This document shows positions 14,827-24,002 of a stretch of 64,000 bases of DNA, one piece after another (positions within the stretch are counted from its first letter, which is position 1; every line of letters starts with the position of its first letter). Source of the stretch: DASQDN01 sp963833675 (GTDB lineage Bacteria; Acidobacteriota; Terriglobia; Bryobacterales; Bryobacteraceae); NCBI GenBank assembly GCA_963833675.1, contig CAWHYW010000016.1, positions 1 through 64,000 of the forward strand, given 5' to 3'. The position numbers were made by a program, and so were the translations under genes. Below the pieces are notes generated by a model. That model searched no databases. It was not told the DNA's origin and was given only the letters and a program-made list of their open reading frames with translations.

Positions 14827-15445
14827 CCGGTCTGCGGTAACGCGACTGCCCAACCTGAGGAGGTATCTGAATTGGGTGAAATCCGGTTCCTTTCATGCCT
14901 CCAGCCGAGCTGTCAACGCTCTCGGCGCCGGAGTGCCCGTCTCGCATGCCAACGAGGCGAGGAGAGCCGGTATCTGGGTTGTGAGTGTCGCCGGGTCTGA
15001 TCTCCCTTCCGCTTTAACTGAGCTGAAAGGCGCGACCCTCGAATGGGCGGGCCGCGTTCTTCTAATTCTCGACTCAACCGCCGAAAGTTGCGTTGCCGAG
15101 GAGTTCCGAACCAGAGGCGCCGCCGTTGCCACGTTTGCGCCGATTGACACGGAAGAATCGCGCTACATTGTCGAGGGTGATACGGACGCAGTGCGCGTGG
15201 TGCGGAGCCTCATTGAGGACTCAAGAATAAGGCGAGTGATCGAAATAAAAAAGGGCGGCAAGGCGACATATCTCGCGGGAGCGCAGGCGGCAACACAAAA
15301 CATCTTGCCCTATGTTGCCGAAGCGGTCGAGTGTTTCCAGGCAGCGGGCCTCAGTACGCCGGAGTCTAAATCGCTTGCCGAAGTCCTGCTGACCGGCGCG
15401 TTGCGATCTTATTTTCGCGCCGGACGCAGGGCGATTAAGTCGTAG
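14780..15445 (+). CDS. Rossmann-like and DUF2520 domain protein
   Basis: A 221-residue protein matching the two-domain oxidoreductase-like family with an N-terminal Rossmann part and a C-terminal DUF2520. Visible matches are the SSRAVNALGAGVPV and GIWVVSVAGSDLPSALTEL segments, the central ESRYIVEGD (family GIPFAIEGD), and the helix AGAQAATQNILPYVAEAVE. The Gly-rich nucleotide loop is poor (LLCSGPVSRSAV), so cofactor binding is uncertain. It overlaps the uvrB end by 47 nt. It is an uncharacterised family in any case. Confidence 0.6.
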   Translation: MSKLRPVALLCSGPVSRSAVTRLPNLRRYLNWVKSGSFHASSRAVNALGAGVPVSHANEARRAGIWVVSVAGSDLPSALTELKGATLEWAGRVLLILDSTAESCVAEEFRTRGAAVATFAPIDTEESRYIVEGDTDAVRVVRSLIEDSRIRRVIEIKKGGKATYLAGAQAATQNILPYVAEAVECFQAAGLSTPESKSLAEVLLTGALRSYFRAGRRAIKS

Positions 15446-16613
15446 CTGTCGTAACGCCGTTGATCGACGGCATGAGCACGGTGGCGGGCGCCGCGGGACG
15501 ATCACGCGTCACTTCAAGCCGACGTTCGCCGTGAAGCTTTGCCACCAACGTCAAGGCCTGGGCTACTACCTGATCCATATTGTAGTAGCGATACGTTGCG
15601 AGCCGACCGACGAAGTGGACATTCGGCGTTGCCCGCGCAAGCGCTTCATATTCCTTGTATAGGAGGGCATTCTCCGGGCGGGGAACGGGGTAATAAGGGT
15701 CGCCTTCCGCTCGAGGGAATTCATAGACAATCGCCGTTTTCGGATGCTGTTGTCCGGTAAGGTATTTGAATTCCGTAATCCTGGTGTACGCGTGCTCCTG
15801 TGGGTAGTTCACCACTGGAGCTACCTGGAAGTACTCACGATCGTGCACTTCATGCTTGAATTCCAACGACCGATAAGGAAGTTTACCAAAGCGATATGCA
15901 AAGTAGTCATCAACCGGGCCGGAGTAGACCATCTCCTTGTATGAGAACTCACCCTGAATGTCCCGATAGTCGGTATTCAACATGATTTTGATATTCGGGT
16001 GATCAAGCATGTTCTCAAACATTCGCGTGTAGCCGTGCAGGGGCATGGCTTGAAAGGTGTCGGTGAAGTACCGATCGTCGCGATTGGTCCGTACCGGAAT
16101 GCGCGCGGTCACAGAGGCGTCAAGTTCGGACGGGTCGAGTCCCCACTGCTTACGCGTGTAGCCGCGAAACATCTTTTCGTACAACTCCCGACCTACGCGC
16201 GCCACCACAACGTCCTCGGACGTCCGTATGTGTTCCTTCTTTTCGGCTTTGGAAGTAAAGAAATCTTCCAATGTATCTTCGGTCAGTTTGAGATTGTAGA
16301 GCGTGTTTACGGTGTCAAGGTTGATCGGAATCGGGACGAGTTTGCCGTCCACACGCGCGAGCACCCGGTGCTCATAGTTTCTCCATTTGGTGAATTGCGA
16401 AAGGTATTCGAACACATCGGCAGAGTTGGTATGGAAGATGTGCGGACCGTACTTGTGGACGAGAATACCGTCTTCATTGTAGTGATCGTAAGCATTACCG
16501 CCGATATGATTGCGGCGGTCGCAAATGAGGACGCGCTTATTGAACTTGCGGGCCAGCCGCTCTGCTATGACACTCCCAGCGTAGCCCGCGCCAACGACGA
16601 GGTAGTCGAACAT
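15435..16613 (-). CDS. glf: UDP-galactopyranose mutase
   Basis: A flavoenzyme that converts UDP-galactopyranose to UDP-galactofuranose in the cytosol for envelope polysaccharides. The FAD-binding N-terminus DYLVVGAGYAGSVIAERLA is at residues 3-21. The family segments NHIGGNAYD, YGPHIFHTN, FRGYTRKQWGLDPSEL and the C-terminal FVGRLATYRYYNMDQV are present. At 392 residues it is full length. It is the last gene of a three-gene minus-strand group with a glycosyltransferase and a glycosidase. Its stop overlaps the end of the convergent DUF2520 gene. Confidence 0.96.
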   Translation of the reverse strand: MFDYLVVGAGYAGSVIAERLARKFNKRVLICDRRNHIGGNAYDHYNEDGILVHKYGPHIFHTNSADVFEYLSQFTKWRNYEHRVLARVDGKLVPIPINLDTVNTLYNLKLTEDTLEDFFTSKAEKKEHIRTSEDVVVARVGRELYEKMFRGYTRKQWGLDPSELDASVTARIPVRTNRDDRYFTDTFQAMPLHGYTRMFENMLDHPNIKIMLNTDYRDIQGEFSYKEMVYSGPVDDYFAYRFGKLPYRSLEFKHEVHDREYFQVAPVVNYPQEHAYTRITEFKYLTGQQHPKTAIVYEFPRAEGDPYYPVPRPENALLYKEYEALARATPNVHFVGRLATYRYYNMDQVVAQALTLVAKLHGERRLEVTRDRPAAPATVLMPSINGVTTATT

Positions 16614-16652
16614 GATAATTCCAATCCTTTCCTGAGTAATCGCCGAGAACGT

Positions 16653-17858
16653 TCAATCTCCGAGTACGGCGGCGGAAATAGGTCGCCGAACCGGGACCGC
16701 TGGCTTTCGAGCCACTTCGAGTTCCTTGACAAGAATGCGGCTCTCAATGAGATCGCGCATGCGCTTATGCGTCAAATCCCATGAATTCTGCGCAAGTATC
16801 ACGTCAACGCGATTCCTCCACTCGAGGTCGGCGCCATCCCGTGTAAGAGCCAACTCTATCGCCTCTACAAAATCCTGTGGAGTATCGGCAATTCGGACAA
16901 GTTTCTGAACTCCGTACGGTCGAACCACATCGGTAATCGAAGTAGACACCACGGGTTTGCCGGCTGCAAGATATTCAGGAGTTTTGGTAGGACTTATGAA
17001 GCGTGTTGATTCATTATGCGCAAAGGGTAAAATCGCCGCGTCCCAACCGGCCAGATATTGAGGAAGCTCTTTATAACTTTTGCCCCCAAGATAATGAATA
17101 TTTGCGTGTTGAGGTAACGTGGCCGAGTCGATTTTGACGATAGGCCCGATCATAACGAAATGATAGTCAGGACGAAGCTTTGCAATACCATCGAGCAACT
17201 CGATATCCAAGCGCTCATCAATAACGCCACAGAATCCAACCCGCGGGTGAGGGATGGACGCCTGATCGACAGGCTCCTGGAATTGGCCGCGAGCCTGTGA
17301 AAAGTGGGCGAATTCGATACTACTCGGAAATACATGCAGATCATCATGCCTGCCTATTTTCGCCTCATACAAGCTTTGTCCCCCCGTAAATACGAGATCC
17401 GCAAGTTGCAGTAGCTCGCGTTCGCGATCCTTCATCTCCTGCGGAGCATTCTTGAAAGCGGACAACTCGTCCATGCAATCGAACACGGTCAGGCGCGGGC
17501 GCAAATGAGTCGAGAAAGATAGCGCCATGGGAGTGTAATACCAAAGCAGATAGTCTGTAATTTTCTGCTCTGTAAAAAGATTGTTCAACAGCAGTTTCTG
17601 GATCGTATCCTGCGATGCCCGGCCAAGGCTCTCCGGTATCTGGGGTACGCAGATAGTTACACCGCTATCGGGGCAAGTATGCAACTGCATTCTTGGCGCA
17701 CCCTCACTCGGGACCGGTTCCTCGATGAAAAAGACTCGTTGCTGTTTCGCGAACCGACTGAGGAGGTGCTGAGGTCGCTGATACACGAATCCCCATCGCA
17801 AATGCGACAGACAAACCAGATCCTCGGGCATTGTCGTCTTTGTTTTATTAACGGTCAT
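16653..17858 (-). CDS. Glycosyltransferase next to glf
   Basis: A 401-residue GT-B-type glycosyltransferase. The N-terminal SHLRWGFVYQRPQHLLSRF is a hallmark of the group commonly found beside glf, and FDCMDELSAF, VGFCGVIDERLD and the donor-site segment SPTKTPEYLAAGKPVVST (about 290-307) fit the GT4-like C-domain. It probably transfers a sugar in the same galactofuranose-containing glycan, which is inferred from context. The start may be ATG 17858 or the internal ATG at residue 10 (17831). The gap to glf is 39 nt. Confidence 0.85.
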   Translation of the reverse strand: MTVNKTKTTMPEDLVCLSHLRWGFVYQRPQHLLSRFAKQQRVFFIEEPVPSEGAPRMQLHTCPDSGVTICVPQIPESLGRASQDTIQKLLLNNLFTEQKITDYLLWYYTPMALSFSTHLRPRLTVFDCMDELSAFKNAPQEMKDRERELLQLADLVFTGGQSLYEAKIGRHDDLHVFPSSIEFAHFSQARGQFQEPVDQASIPHPRVGFCGVIDERLDIELLDGIAKLRPDYHFVMIGPIVKIDSATLPQHANIHYLGGKSYKELPQYLAGWDAAILPFAHNESTRFISPTKTPEYLAAGKPVVSTSITDVVRPYGVQKLVRIADTPQDFVEAIELALTRDGADLEWRNRVDVILAQNSWDLTHKRMRDLIESRILVKELEVARKPAVPVRRPISAAVLGD

Positions 17859-17887
17859 ATGATTTCTCCTCAGCTTTGTTTAGAAAT

Positions 17888-19126
17888 TCAAGAAACTCCG
17901 GCGCTAGCTTCTTCAGCGCGCAGCAGTGCATTCAAATGCGATCTGTGATGGGCAATTTCGGGTCTGCGGAGCACTGCTTCGACCCGAGCGGCCTGGATTC
18001 TCAGTTCCTCAGCCAGCGGTTTATAGATCTCGCGGTGACCAGATTCGTTACAGTAGTCCCATAACCCGTTATGGCAATGACGATCATCCGCCCAACCGGG
18101 ATGATTGACGATCGGATAAAGGCATATGCCCTCAACTGGGACTCCAGCCTCGATCGCATCGATTACCTCATCGACGATGTAGCGGAGCCACTCAGGCCTA
18201 CGGTCATCTTCTATGCCGGTTTCGGCAATAAATAACGGTTTGTGATTGATCTGATAGAGTTCCGAAAGAAGGCAGCTTAACGGCCGATACCTGGGATCAT
18301 CGCGCTCAATAAACTGGCCACCGAGTACCCACTGGTTATGAATGTAATAGTTGGCTCCGATAATGTCGAGATAATTCGGATCTCCACCCAGTTGGGGCCA
18401 CAATCTGCCAGCAATCATCTCGAGAGCGTCGAACTGCGCCCGCGTATAGGCAGCTGCGGCATGTTTTTGGTGTTCGCTAGCGCTAAGGTCCGCGACCACG
18501 TTTATCAGTGGATCGACGTGGACGAAACGAGCATGAGGAACGACGTCGCGAATCGCGTTGATTGCGGCGATGGTGGCCCGAACGAGCTGACATTTCAATT
18601 CCAATCCTCTACCAGTTTGAAATGGATATATAATGCCCTTTTCGCCGGCTGCCCATGCGCTGAAAGATATTTCGTTTATCGGAACAAAATATGGGGTGTC
18701 GTCGGTCTCGTTGAACACCAGACTCGCGAACGACCTTGCAAACGAAGAGAAACGCCGAATGAAATCCGGCCGAAAGATATCGAGATCGTCCGGCCAGCCG
18801 TAGTGGTACAAATCCCAAATTACTTGAGTTTCAGTGTCTCGCGCGGCGTGAAGCATCGGCAAGACGCTGCTCCAATCGTACTGGTAGGGCCTCGTCTCGA
18901 TTAGGTGCCAGCGCACTCCGTCGCGAGCCGTGTGTATACCTGCGCTTTTCAGCCGTTTGTAATCCAGTCGGGCGTGGGTATCGTGACCAGTGGCGTTCAC
19001 CAGATCAAGGCGGGTTCCAGAGTTACGAATGTGCGAAGAACATTCAAATCCACCAAGAAAGAAGCTGTTGAAACTACTGCGGCGATTCACACTAGCACTC
19101 CAGGCTGTCGTCGAGAGACACCTCAA
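17888..19126 (-). CDS. Glycoside hydrolase, GH1-like
   Basis: A TIM-barrel glycosidase related to beta-glucosidases. FFLGGFECS opens the barrel, and WDLYHYGWPDDLD follows beta 3. The acid/base glutamate sits in VPINEIS near residue 150 and the nucleophile glutamate in FIAETGIED near 300. There is no signal peptide, so it should act in the cytosol. A GTG at 19090 preceded by TGGAG gives a more family-like N-terminus (NRRSSFNSFFLGG) than the ATG at 19126. It heads the glf group. The substrate cannot be read from the sequence. Confidence 0.8.
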   Translation of the reverse strand: MRCLSTTAWSASVNRRSSFNSFFLGGFECSSHIRNSGTRLDLVNATGHDTHARLDYKRLKSAGIHTARDGVRWHLIETRPYQYDWSSVLPMLHAARDTETQVIWDLYHYGWPDDLDIFRPDFIRRFSSFARSFASLVFNETDDTPYFVPINEISFSAWAAGEKGIIYPFQTGRGLELKCQLVRATIAAINAIRDVVPHARFVHVDPLINVVADLSASEHQKHAAAAYTRAQFDALEMIAGRLWPQLGGDPNYLDIIGANYYIHNQWVLGGQFIERDDPRYRPLSCLLSELYQINHKPLFIAETGIEDDRRPEWLRYIVDEVIDAIEAGVPVEGICLYPIVNHPGWADDRHCHNGLWDYCNESGHREIYKPLAEELRIQAARVEAVLRRPEIAHHRSHLNALLRAEEASAGVS

Positions 19127-19383
19127 TCAATGGCGTCGGCTGGCGACGAACATAGAAGTATCAGCCGCTCGGGGAACGGCTACTGTCAACGGGACTTTTG
19201 AAATTCAAAACCCACTAAAGGGCTCGAGCGCTTGCGTTTACCGCTCGCGCCAACCTGCAAGAATGAGACTCTCCGAAATGAGAAATGTTTCATTGCCTGA
19301 AGAGCTGTAAACGTCTGTTTGTACTTACGATAAGGGTTGCCGTTGCATCGAGGTTGACTCAGGCATCTAACCTCCGGAGCGTC

Positions 19384-20406
19384 ATGAGCAACGAGCCGCT
19401 AGCAACACCCGGAATTGACTGCGAACCCGGCTTGCGAGTAAAGATCCGACGAATTCTGGGGCTGCGCTGGGGGGAACTCTCGCAGCTGGCAAGCATGGCC
19501 GTTTCGAACTGGTTTACGCACAACGTCCCGCGGCTCGGGGCTTCCGTAGCATTTTATACGCTCTTGTCTTTAGCGCCGTTACTGATCATCGTGATTGCGA
19601 TCGCTGGCGCTTTTTTTGGGAAGGAAGCGGCGGAGGGACAGTTAGTGTGGCAGATTCAGGATCTTATCGGGCGCGATGGCGCCGAGACAATCCAGACCCT
19701 TCTGAAAGGTGCTCACAAACCTGCGGCGGGCACGCTGGCAACCATCTTCGGTCTCCTAACCCTGTTTTATGGGGCAGGCACCGTGGTGTCCGAACTTCGC
19801 GATGCGCTGAATCTTATCTGGTGCGCTCCATCCAAGAGAAAGTCCGGTTTTCATAACATTTTAGGAATATTGAAGGACCGTACAGTGGCATTTACTTTTG
19901 TGCTTGGTATTGGGTTTTTGTTGCTGGTTTCTCTTGCGGTGAATGCTGCGCTGTCGGCGGTCGGGGAGCGATTCAATGCAGCTTTGCCGATGCCGCCATG
20001 GGTTTTCAAAGCGCTAGATTTCCTTATTACGTATATTTTCATTGCTATATTGTTCGCCATGATTTACAAGTGGCTGCCGAATCTGGACATCGAATGGCGG
20101 GATGTCATACTTGGCGCGTTACTTACCTCGCTGCTCTTCGGATTCGGAAAGTACTTAATTGGCTTGTATCTGGGTACCGCTGGAATTGCTTCGACGTACG
20201 GTGCTGCCGGGTCGCTAGTAGTGGTCTTGATATGGGTTTATTATTCGGCGCAGATTTTCTTTCTCGGGGCTGAATTCACGGTTGCGTATGCGCAGCTATA
20301 CGGGTCGCATCCCTGTGATCGAACGGGGAGGGAAGTGCGGGTGGTTTCCAGTATCGATAAGCCGGAAGAGCAGCAAGATCAACCGAATCTCATAATTAGG
20401 CCGTAG
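19384..20406 (+). CDS. YihY/BrkB-family membrane protein, second copy
   Basis: Inner-membrane protein of the YihY family with about six helices. The signature LGASVAFYTLLSLAPLLIIV is near residue 50, followed by GAGTVVSELRDALNLIW and GAAGSLVVVLIWVYYSAQIFFLGAEF. The frame is open from 19285, but ATG 19384 gives the natural length (about 340 residues). It ends in a short acidic tail. It is clearly diverged from the YihY protein at 11936, so the two are old paralogues rather than a recent duplication. Confidence 0.9.
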   Translation: MSNEPLATPGIDCEPGLRVKIRRILGLRWGELSQLASMAVSNWFTHNVPRLGASVAFYTLLSLAPLLIIVIAIAGAFFGKEAAEGQLVWQIQDLIGRDGAETIQTLLKGAHKPAAGTLATIFGLLTLFYGAGTVVSELRDALNLIWCAPSKRKSGFHNILGILKDRTVAFTFVLGIGFLLLVSLAVNAALSAVGERFNAALPMPPWVFKALDFLITYIFIAILFAMIYKWLPNLDIEWRDVILGALLTSLLFGFGKYLIGLYLGTAGIASTYGAAGSLVVVLIWVYYSAQIFFLGAEFTVAYAQLYGSHPCDRTGREVRVVSSIDKPEEQQDQPNLIIRP

Positions 20407-20445
20407 TCCGTTGTAGACTATTGGATGGCATATCCCTTCGCTCAT

Positions 20446-20519
20446 TCCCCGGTCGTCTAATGGTAGGACAGCGGCCTTTGGAGCCGTGAATCGTGGTTCG
20501 AATCCATGCCGGGGAGCCA
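20446..20519 (+). tRNA. tRNA-Gln(UUG)
   Basis: A perfect seven-pair acceptor TCCCCGG/CCGGGGA, discriminator G and encoded CCA. The anticodon loop is CTTTGGA with UUG, on the stem GCGGC/GCCGT. The T loop is TTCGAAT. It lies between the YihY gene and the FNT gene. tRNA 3' ends are frequent integration sites, but I see no integrase nearby. Confidence 0.96.
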
Positions 20520-20645
20520 CGCTTTCTTTTCAATTACTTACTGCTGATAGGTCGCAGATCTGTACGAATGCTGTACGAATCCTCGGTGGTGAGCGATCTA
20601 ATGCGCAGGCGCCGCAACTCAGTTCCCTCGTGGTTCATTAGCGAT

Positions 20646-21467
20646 TTATTCGTCAGAAACGACCTGAGCGTGGTTCAAGGCGGCGACGATCGAGACACCA
20701 CCTAGAATATTGCCGGCGAGAACGGGTATCAGATAACCGGGCAGGAAATGCGCCCAGTCCGCCACTCCCCGAACGACGAGGTAAAGATATTCGACAGATC
20801 CAGCGATGACATGCGTAAAGGCGCCTAACGAGATCAGATACGTGAGAATCGCGATGATGGCAATTTCTCCTGAGTCAGTCGCAGCGCGAAGCCAAACCAC
20901 AAGCGCGATGAGCCAGCCAGCTGGAATTGCCCGAATCAACGCCGACCAGGCATCTACATCGATAGCCTCTCGTGCTACCGCCGCCATAGCAGAATGAAAC
21001 TCTGGTTTCAGCGCCGGTGTCGCACCCAGAAACCAGGCCACCAGAAGCGCTCCCACGATATTAGCGACGAAAACTACGGACCAAAGCTTCAGCAGTTTCA
21101 GAAACATGTCTCGACTCGGTGACCGCATTAGCGGGATGATCGGCGTCAGAGTGTTTTCCGTAAACAGTTGTTGCTTGCCGATAATAACGATCAGGAAGCC
21201 CACCGTGTAGCCGAGCTTGGCGACTAGAGGGGTCCAGTGGGCCTGAGGCAGATAGTGTCTTGCCAACCCCTCCGCCACAAGAGAAAGACCCATGGCAAGG
21301 CCAGCAGCGAGGCCCGACCAGCCGAGGGCAGCAGCCGAGCGATGGAGTTCTTCATCCCCGTCGCGGCGGATAGCTTCGTGGATTACCTTCGCGCGAACTG
21401 AGGTACGGTGTTCCGCCTCCTCTTCTTCCTCCTGCTTCATCTTGGGCGGCGACACTGGATTGGGCAT
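20646..21467 (-). CDS. Formate/nitrite transporter-family channel
   Basis: A membrane channel of the FNT family, with six transmembrane helices in the C-terminal 230 residues. It matches the YfdC-like branch: an acidic N-terminal extension (EEEEEAEHRTS), then GWSGLAAGLAMGLSLVAEG, QQLFTENTLTPIIPL and GAFTHVIAGSVEYLYLVV. ATG 21467 is preferred over the upstream ATG at 21530. FNT channels pass small monovalent anions or weak acids; the substrate here is not decided by the sequence. Confidence 0.9.
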   Translation of the reverse strand: MPNPVSPPKMKQEEEEEAEHRTSVRAKVIHEAIRRDGDEELHRSAAALGWSGLAAGLAMGLSLVAEGLARHYLPQAHWTPLVAKLGYTVGFLIVIIGKQQLFTENTLTPIIPLMRSPSRDMFLKLLKLWSVVFVANIVGALLVAWFLGATPALKPEFHSAMAAVAREAIDVDAWSALIRAIPAGWLIALVVWLRAATDSGEIAIIAILTYLISLGAFTHVIAGSVEYLYLVVRGVADWAHFLPGYLIPVLAGNILGGVSIVAALNHAQVVSDE

Positions 21468-21706
21468 ATAACGCCACAAGGTTAGATGCGCCCGGCCGAC
21501 ACGTGTGACTCTCGGGGCATTCGCGGCCAAGACTTAGACTTGCGGCCAACCGGACACAGTCGCGGCAATGAGGGGCGCGCGTCCCGCCTCTCAGACTTCC
21601 GAGATCACGTGTACTGCGCGACCGACTTCGCCAGTAAGTGCGAGCGTCATCCACTGAGGACAATCTGTGAGAGCGTCGCACACGATTCCCCAACAAAGCA
21701 ACTGCG

Positions 21707-21976
21707 CTACTCGATCATTTTCCGAACCTTGCGCCGCCCACGTTGAGGATCCGGCCGCTTCCAGTTTGCCAATCCGGCCGGCGCCACGATTCCACTGCCG
21801 CTATCCCAAGGCTCGTAACCCGTCGCGTGCTCGGCGACTGCACGCGCCGCCGTTTTCGCGGACGAATAAGTGCGCAGCTTCCGACGATCTACTCCGAGTT
21901 GCACACGGCCCGCAGGTTCCGGCACGATCCAGAACGTCCCGAGAGGCGTCTCGTAGGTGAAAAGAACCGTCTTCAT
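21707..21976 (-). CDS. Small conserved hypothetical protein (89 aa)
   Basis: An 89-residue soluble protein: YETPLGTFWIVPEPAGRVQLGVD, then ATGYEPWD and a basic C-terminus. I recognise the pattern (GTFWI..P..R..LG....LG.Y......A...V...T.G...WD) from small hypothetical proteins of soil Proteobacteria and Acidobacteria, without known function. The coding character and codon use fit the neighbours. It lies at the end of a minus-strand series of small genes. Confidence 0.7.
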   Translation of the reverse strand: MKTVLFTYETPLGTFWIVPEPAGRVQLGVDRRKLRTYSSAKTAARAVAEHATGYEPWDSGSGIVAPAGLANWKRPDPQRGRRKVRKMIE

Positions 21977-22057
21977 TGGGAACCCAGCTCCTGCGTTACG
22001 ACCGTCAAACAGGCAACAAAGCTGCCACAGCAGGATCGCATTGGTGCAGCAATAAGT

Positions 22058-22189
22058 TCACGTACCGCTTTTCTTGTGGCCGCTGCTCTTGCGGCCCTGT
22101 TCTTTCTTGCCGGATCCTTTCGAGCGCCCGCCCTGATCGCCTCCACTTCCCTGAATCTTGTTGTCTGCGGATTTCTTCGACTTTGGCAT
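22058..22189 (-). CDS. Very small Lys/Gly/Ser-rich basic protein (43 aa)
   Basis: An overlooked small gene. ATG 22189 is preceded by a strong ribosome site (CGAGGAGG, about 5 nt spacing) and reads MPKSKKSADNKIQGSGG, then a repeat-like run of Gly, Lys, Ser and Gln, to TGA at 22058-22060. Nearly half the residues are Lys, Gly or Ser and there is no hydrophobic core, so it should be disordered. It resembles in style the KGG-type stress peptides, but that repeat is not present. A second peptide of the same style is at 26601-26684. Confidence 0.65.
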   Translation of the reverse strand: MPKSKKSADNKIQGSGGDQGGRSKGSGKKEQGRKSSGHKKSGT

Positions 22190-22347
22190 GCAAGCCTCCT
22201 CGGGTAATCAGACTCTGGATAGTACGGGTGTGTGTCGACGGCAGTTCATAATCGATCCACTTGCCGACCGGCTTTGGCTCACACCATTTCGCCGCAGTAA
22301 TACATGGGTCAGTAGTGAGCGAGAGTACCCCGAAAAATTGTGACGTT

Positions 22348-22850
22348 CTACGGAAGTACGAGTTGAACAAACTCCAGTGTTGAGCCACCTTCCACTGACA
22401 CTCTGTTCCATAGTCGACCGGGCGCGCCCGGTTCTTGGCTGATTGAGATAAGCCCATTAGATACGCCAGCCGGATACTCGGCAATAAACCCATTGCGCAT
22501 CAAGTATGAATGGGATGGTTCCGGGACGATTTGTCTCAAGCGCCCTATCCTCAGCAGATCGCCTTCAATTCGCAGCCGCAGGGGACGCTCGGCGGATGGG
22601 CTCGCAAACAACTTGATCTCGATTGAGGCTGGCGTTTTGTTTCGGGCAATTCGTTCGTACTTGATTTCCATCCCTTCCGCTTCACTACCGACGGTGTGTT
22701 TGCTGAGCGGTCCTCTGCCCAATAACCCGCCAACCCGGCCACGAGGGTTATTGTGATTAACATCCAAGCATACTTTTGTCGCGCGAGCCACTCGTCCAAA
22801 AACTGCTCGTCGAAACCGACGCGAATACCGTGTGATTCGGTGACTTCCAT
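22348..22850 (-). CDS. Membrane-anchored conserved hypothetical, frameshifted
   Basis: Two frames join to one protein. The first part (from ATG 22850) is a short N-terminus ending QFLDEWLARQKYAW with a transmembrane helix. After a one-base shift near 22730 it continues LLGRGPLSKHTVG, IKYERIARNKTP, IEIKLF, and ends GGSTLEFVQLVLP. I recognise this pattern (TM, GPLS, YERFAR, L.L...YL, GG.L.F.QFVYP) as a conserved uncharacterised protein often found beside DUF421/YetF genes. A DUF421 gene lies 3.2 kb away at 26098. Confidence 0.7.
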
Positions 22851-22947
22851 AGTCGAGCGGGCCCGGATAAGAGAGTGGCACCCCCATGTTGTGGACGCTC
22901 TTGCGCTCTACTCGTGACGGCGCCCGGTTAGGAGCTAAGCGGGGAAC

Positions 22948-23124
22948 CTAGGCCGGATCAGATTTGAGGTGAGTTTCCCATCTTCGCTCGGGTTTCGGCA
23001 GGCGTGATTGAAACCCCGCCTGAGCGCGGCGGAACCGCAGAATCCAGAAGTAAAACATACCTGCTTCCCGAGCCAGAAGGATCAGGAAAACTATGACCGC
23101 AGCGGCAACAATCATGGAGTACAT
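22948..23124 (-). CDS. Small membrane protein (58 aa)
   Basis: ATG 23124 with AAGGA about 8 nt upstream opens a 58-codon frame: MYSMIVAAAVIVFLILLAR is a single transmembrane helix, then a second hydrophobic stretch (GMFYFWILRF) and a basic, soluble tail ending in HLKSDPA, stop at 22948-22950. It fits the set of small stress-type membrane peptides in this island. No family recognised. The palindrome at 23232-23247 lies 108 nt upstream of its start. Confidence 0.6.
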   Translation of the reverse strand: MYSMIVAAAVIVFLILLAREAGMFYFWILRFRRAQAGFQSRLPKPERRWETHLKSDPA

Positions 23125-23231
23125 CAGCTCATCCTTAAGGCCAGAAGAAAACAGCGGACACAGCGACAGCCGCGAGAAGCCACTTTGACTCCGCCTCCTT
23201 CAAGGGTAATCGAGCAACATACGCGTGAATA

Positions 23232-23247
23232 CTAGGAAATAGCCTAG
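23232..23247. promoter_or_regulatory. Palindrome A, CTAGG-N6-CCTAG
   Basis: A perfect 5+5 inverted repeat with a six-base spacer (AAATAG). It is preceded by CGTGAATA, which also precedes palindrome B at 27635 (CGTGAACA). Together the 24-base blocks match at 20 positions. It sits in a non-coding stretch upstream of the small membrane protein at 22948-23124. The size and spacing fit a NarL/FixJ-type regulator dimer. Confidence 0.6.
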
Positions 23248-23339
23248 GTAATACATTGCCCAAGGCAAATCATCGAACGGCCGTTCGCAGCGCGAAACCG
23301 CTGCAGTCATTCTGACGGAGCGATGCTGCGCGATCAGTT

Positions 23340-23690
23340 GAGGCCGTGTTTGGGTTACATGGCGCAGTATTCTTGCGTGATAGCGGGTCCGTGCGAGAAT
23401 TCGCAATTTCTTCCCAGGATCGTTTCGATACAAATTGTGATTTTGCGGAAGCCCTCATCAGTACTCGGCTCGGGTCGATACGTGATCACGTAAGCATTGG
23501 TGAGATCATCTTGAATCGAGGAGAACACCTCTACTTTTCTTCTTCCACGTCGACGCGTCGTGGAGATTACCTCCGGTAGAAGCCGCTAGCTTCGACAGGA
23601 TGCTACGATTTGTATCCGATAACTTGCGGCCGGAGACCACATGAATCTGGACCGCTTCCTCTTGCGCCATTCGAGCAACGTCGTAGGGTG
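23340..23690 (-). pseudogene. Relic of a VWFA-related protein, C-terminal part
   Basis: Broken frames on the minus strand read, in order, HVVSGRKLSDTNRSILSKLA, ASTGGNLHDAS, then YVITYRPEPSTDEGFRKI and DPGKKLRILARTRYHA. This is the usual C-terminal pattern of the VWFA-related domain proteins common in Acidobacteria (LA..TGG, Y.I.Y.P....DG.+RKI...V......R.R.GY.A). At least two frame changes are needed and no N-terminal VWA domain with its metal site is visible. The stretch 23700-23930 holds nothing else that I can support. Confidence 0.4.
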
Positions 23691-23938
23691 ATCAAACGCT
23701 GGCGTCGTCTACGGCGGCGGTGAAGCCCACATAGTCTGCCGGCCAGGCTGCCGGGCCGCGTCACGGATCGTAAGCAGTAGAGCGTTCTAAAGGGCGCAGT
23801 CATTCCCAACTGTGCTTTTTTCTATGTGCTTGTTCGTACAGCTTGCCGCTCTCTGTCCAAGCTAAGTGGTGCCCCCGGGACGATCACATCGAGAGACCAA
23901 GGGACCGCCTTAATGTTGTCACTGTTCGAACGCGCACC

Positions 23939-23954
23939 CTGGGTGACTTCCTAG
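23939..23954. promoter_or_regulatory. Palindrome D, imperfect (CTGGG-N6-CCTAG)
   Basis: CTGGG-TGACTT-CCTAG matches palindrome B at 13 of 16 positions, including the right half-site and spacer end (TTCCTAG). It lies 48 bp upstream of the DUF2934 start at 24003, a usual activator position. It is the weakest of the four. Confidence 0.4.
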
Positions 23955-24002
23955 TTCCGAGCCACGGATACCTTTGCGAAATTGGAGTTTGAGAGGATTT
24001 CG

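Noticed and set aside
15999..16784. 261-codon plus-strand frame opposite glf
   Set aside because: It is the antisense shadow of a certain gene, with no motif or ribosome site.
18338..18904. 188-codon plus-strand frame opposite the GH1-like gene
   Set aside because: An antisense frame of a clear glycosidase with both catalytic residues on the minus strand.
20446..20519. tRNA-Gln as an attachment site of an integrated element
   Set aside because: No integrase, no repeated tRNA 3' end and no phage-like genes in the following region.
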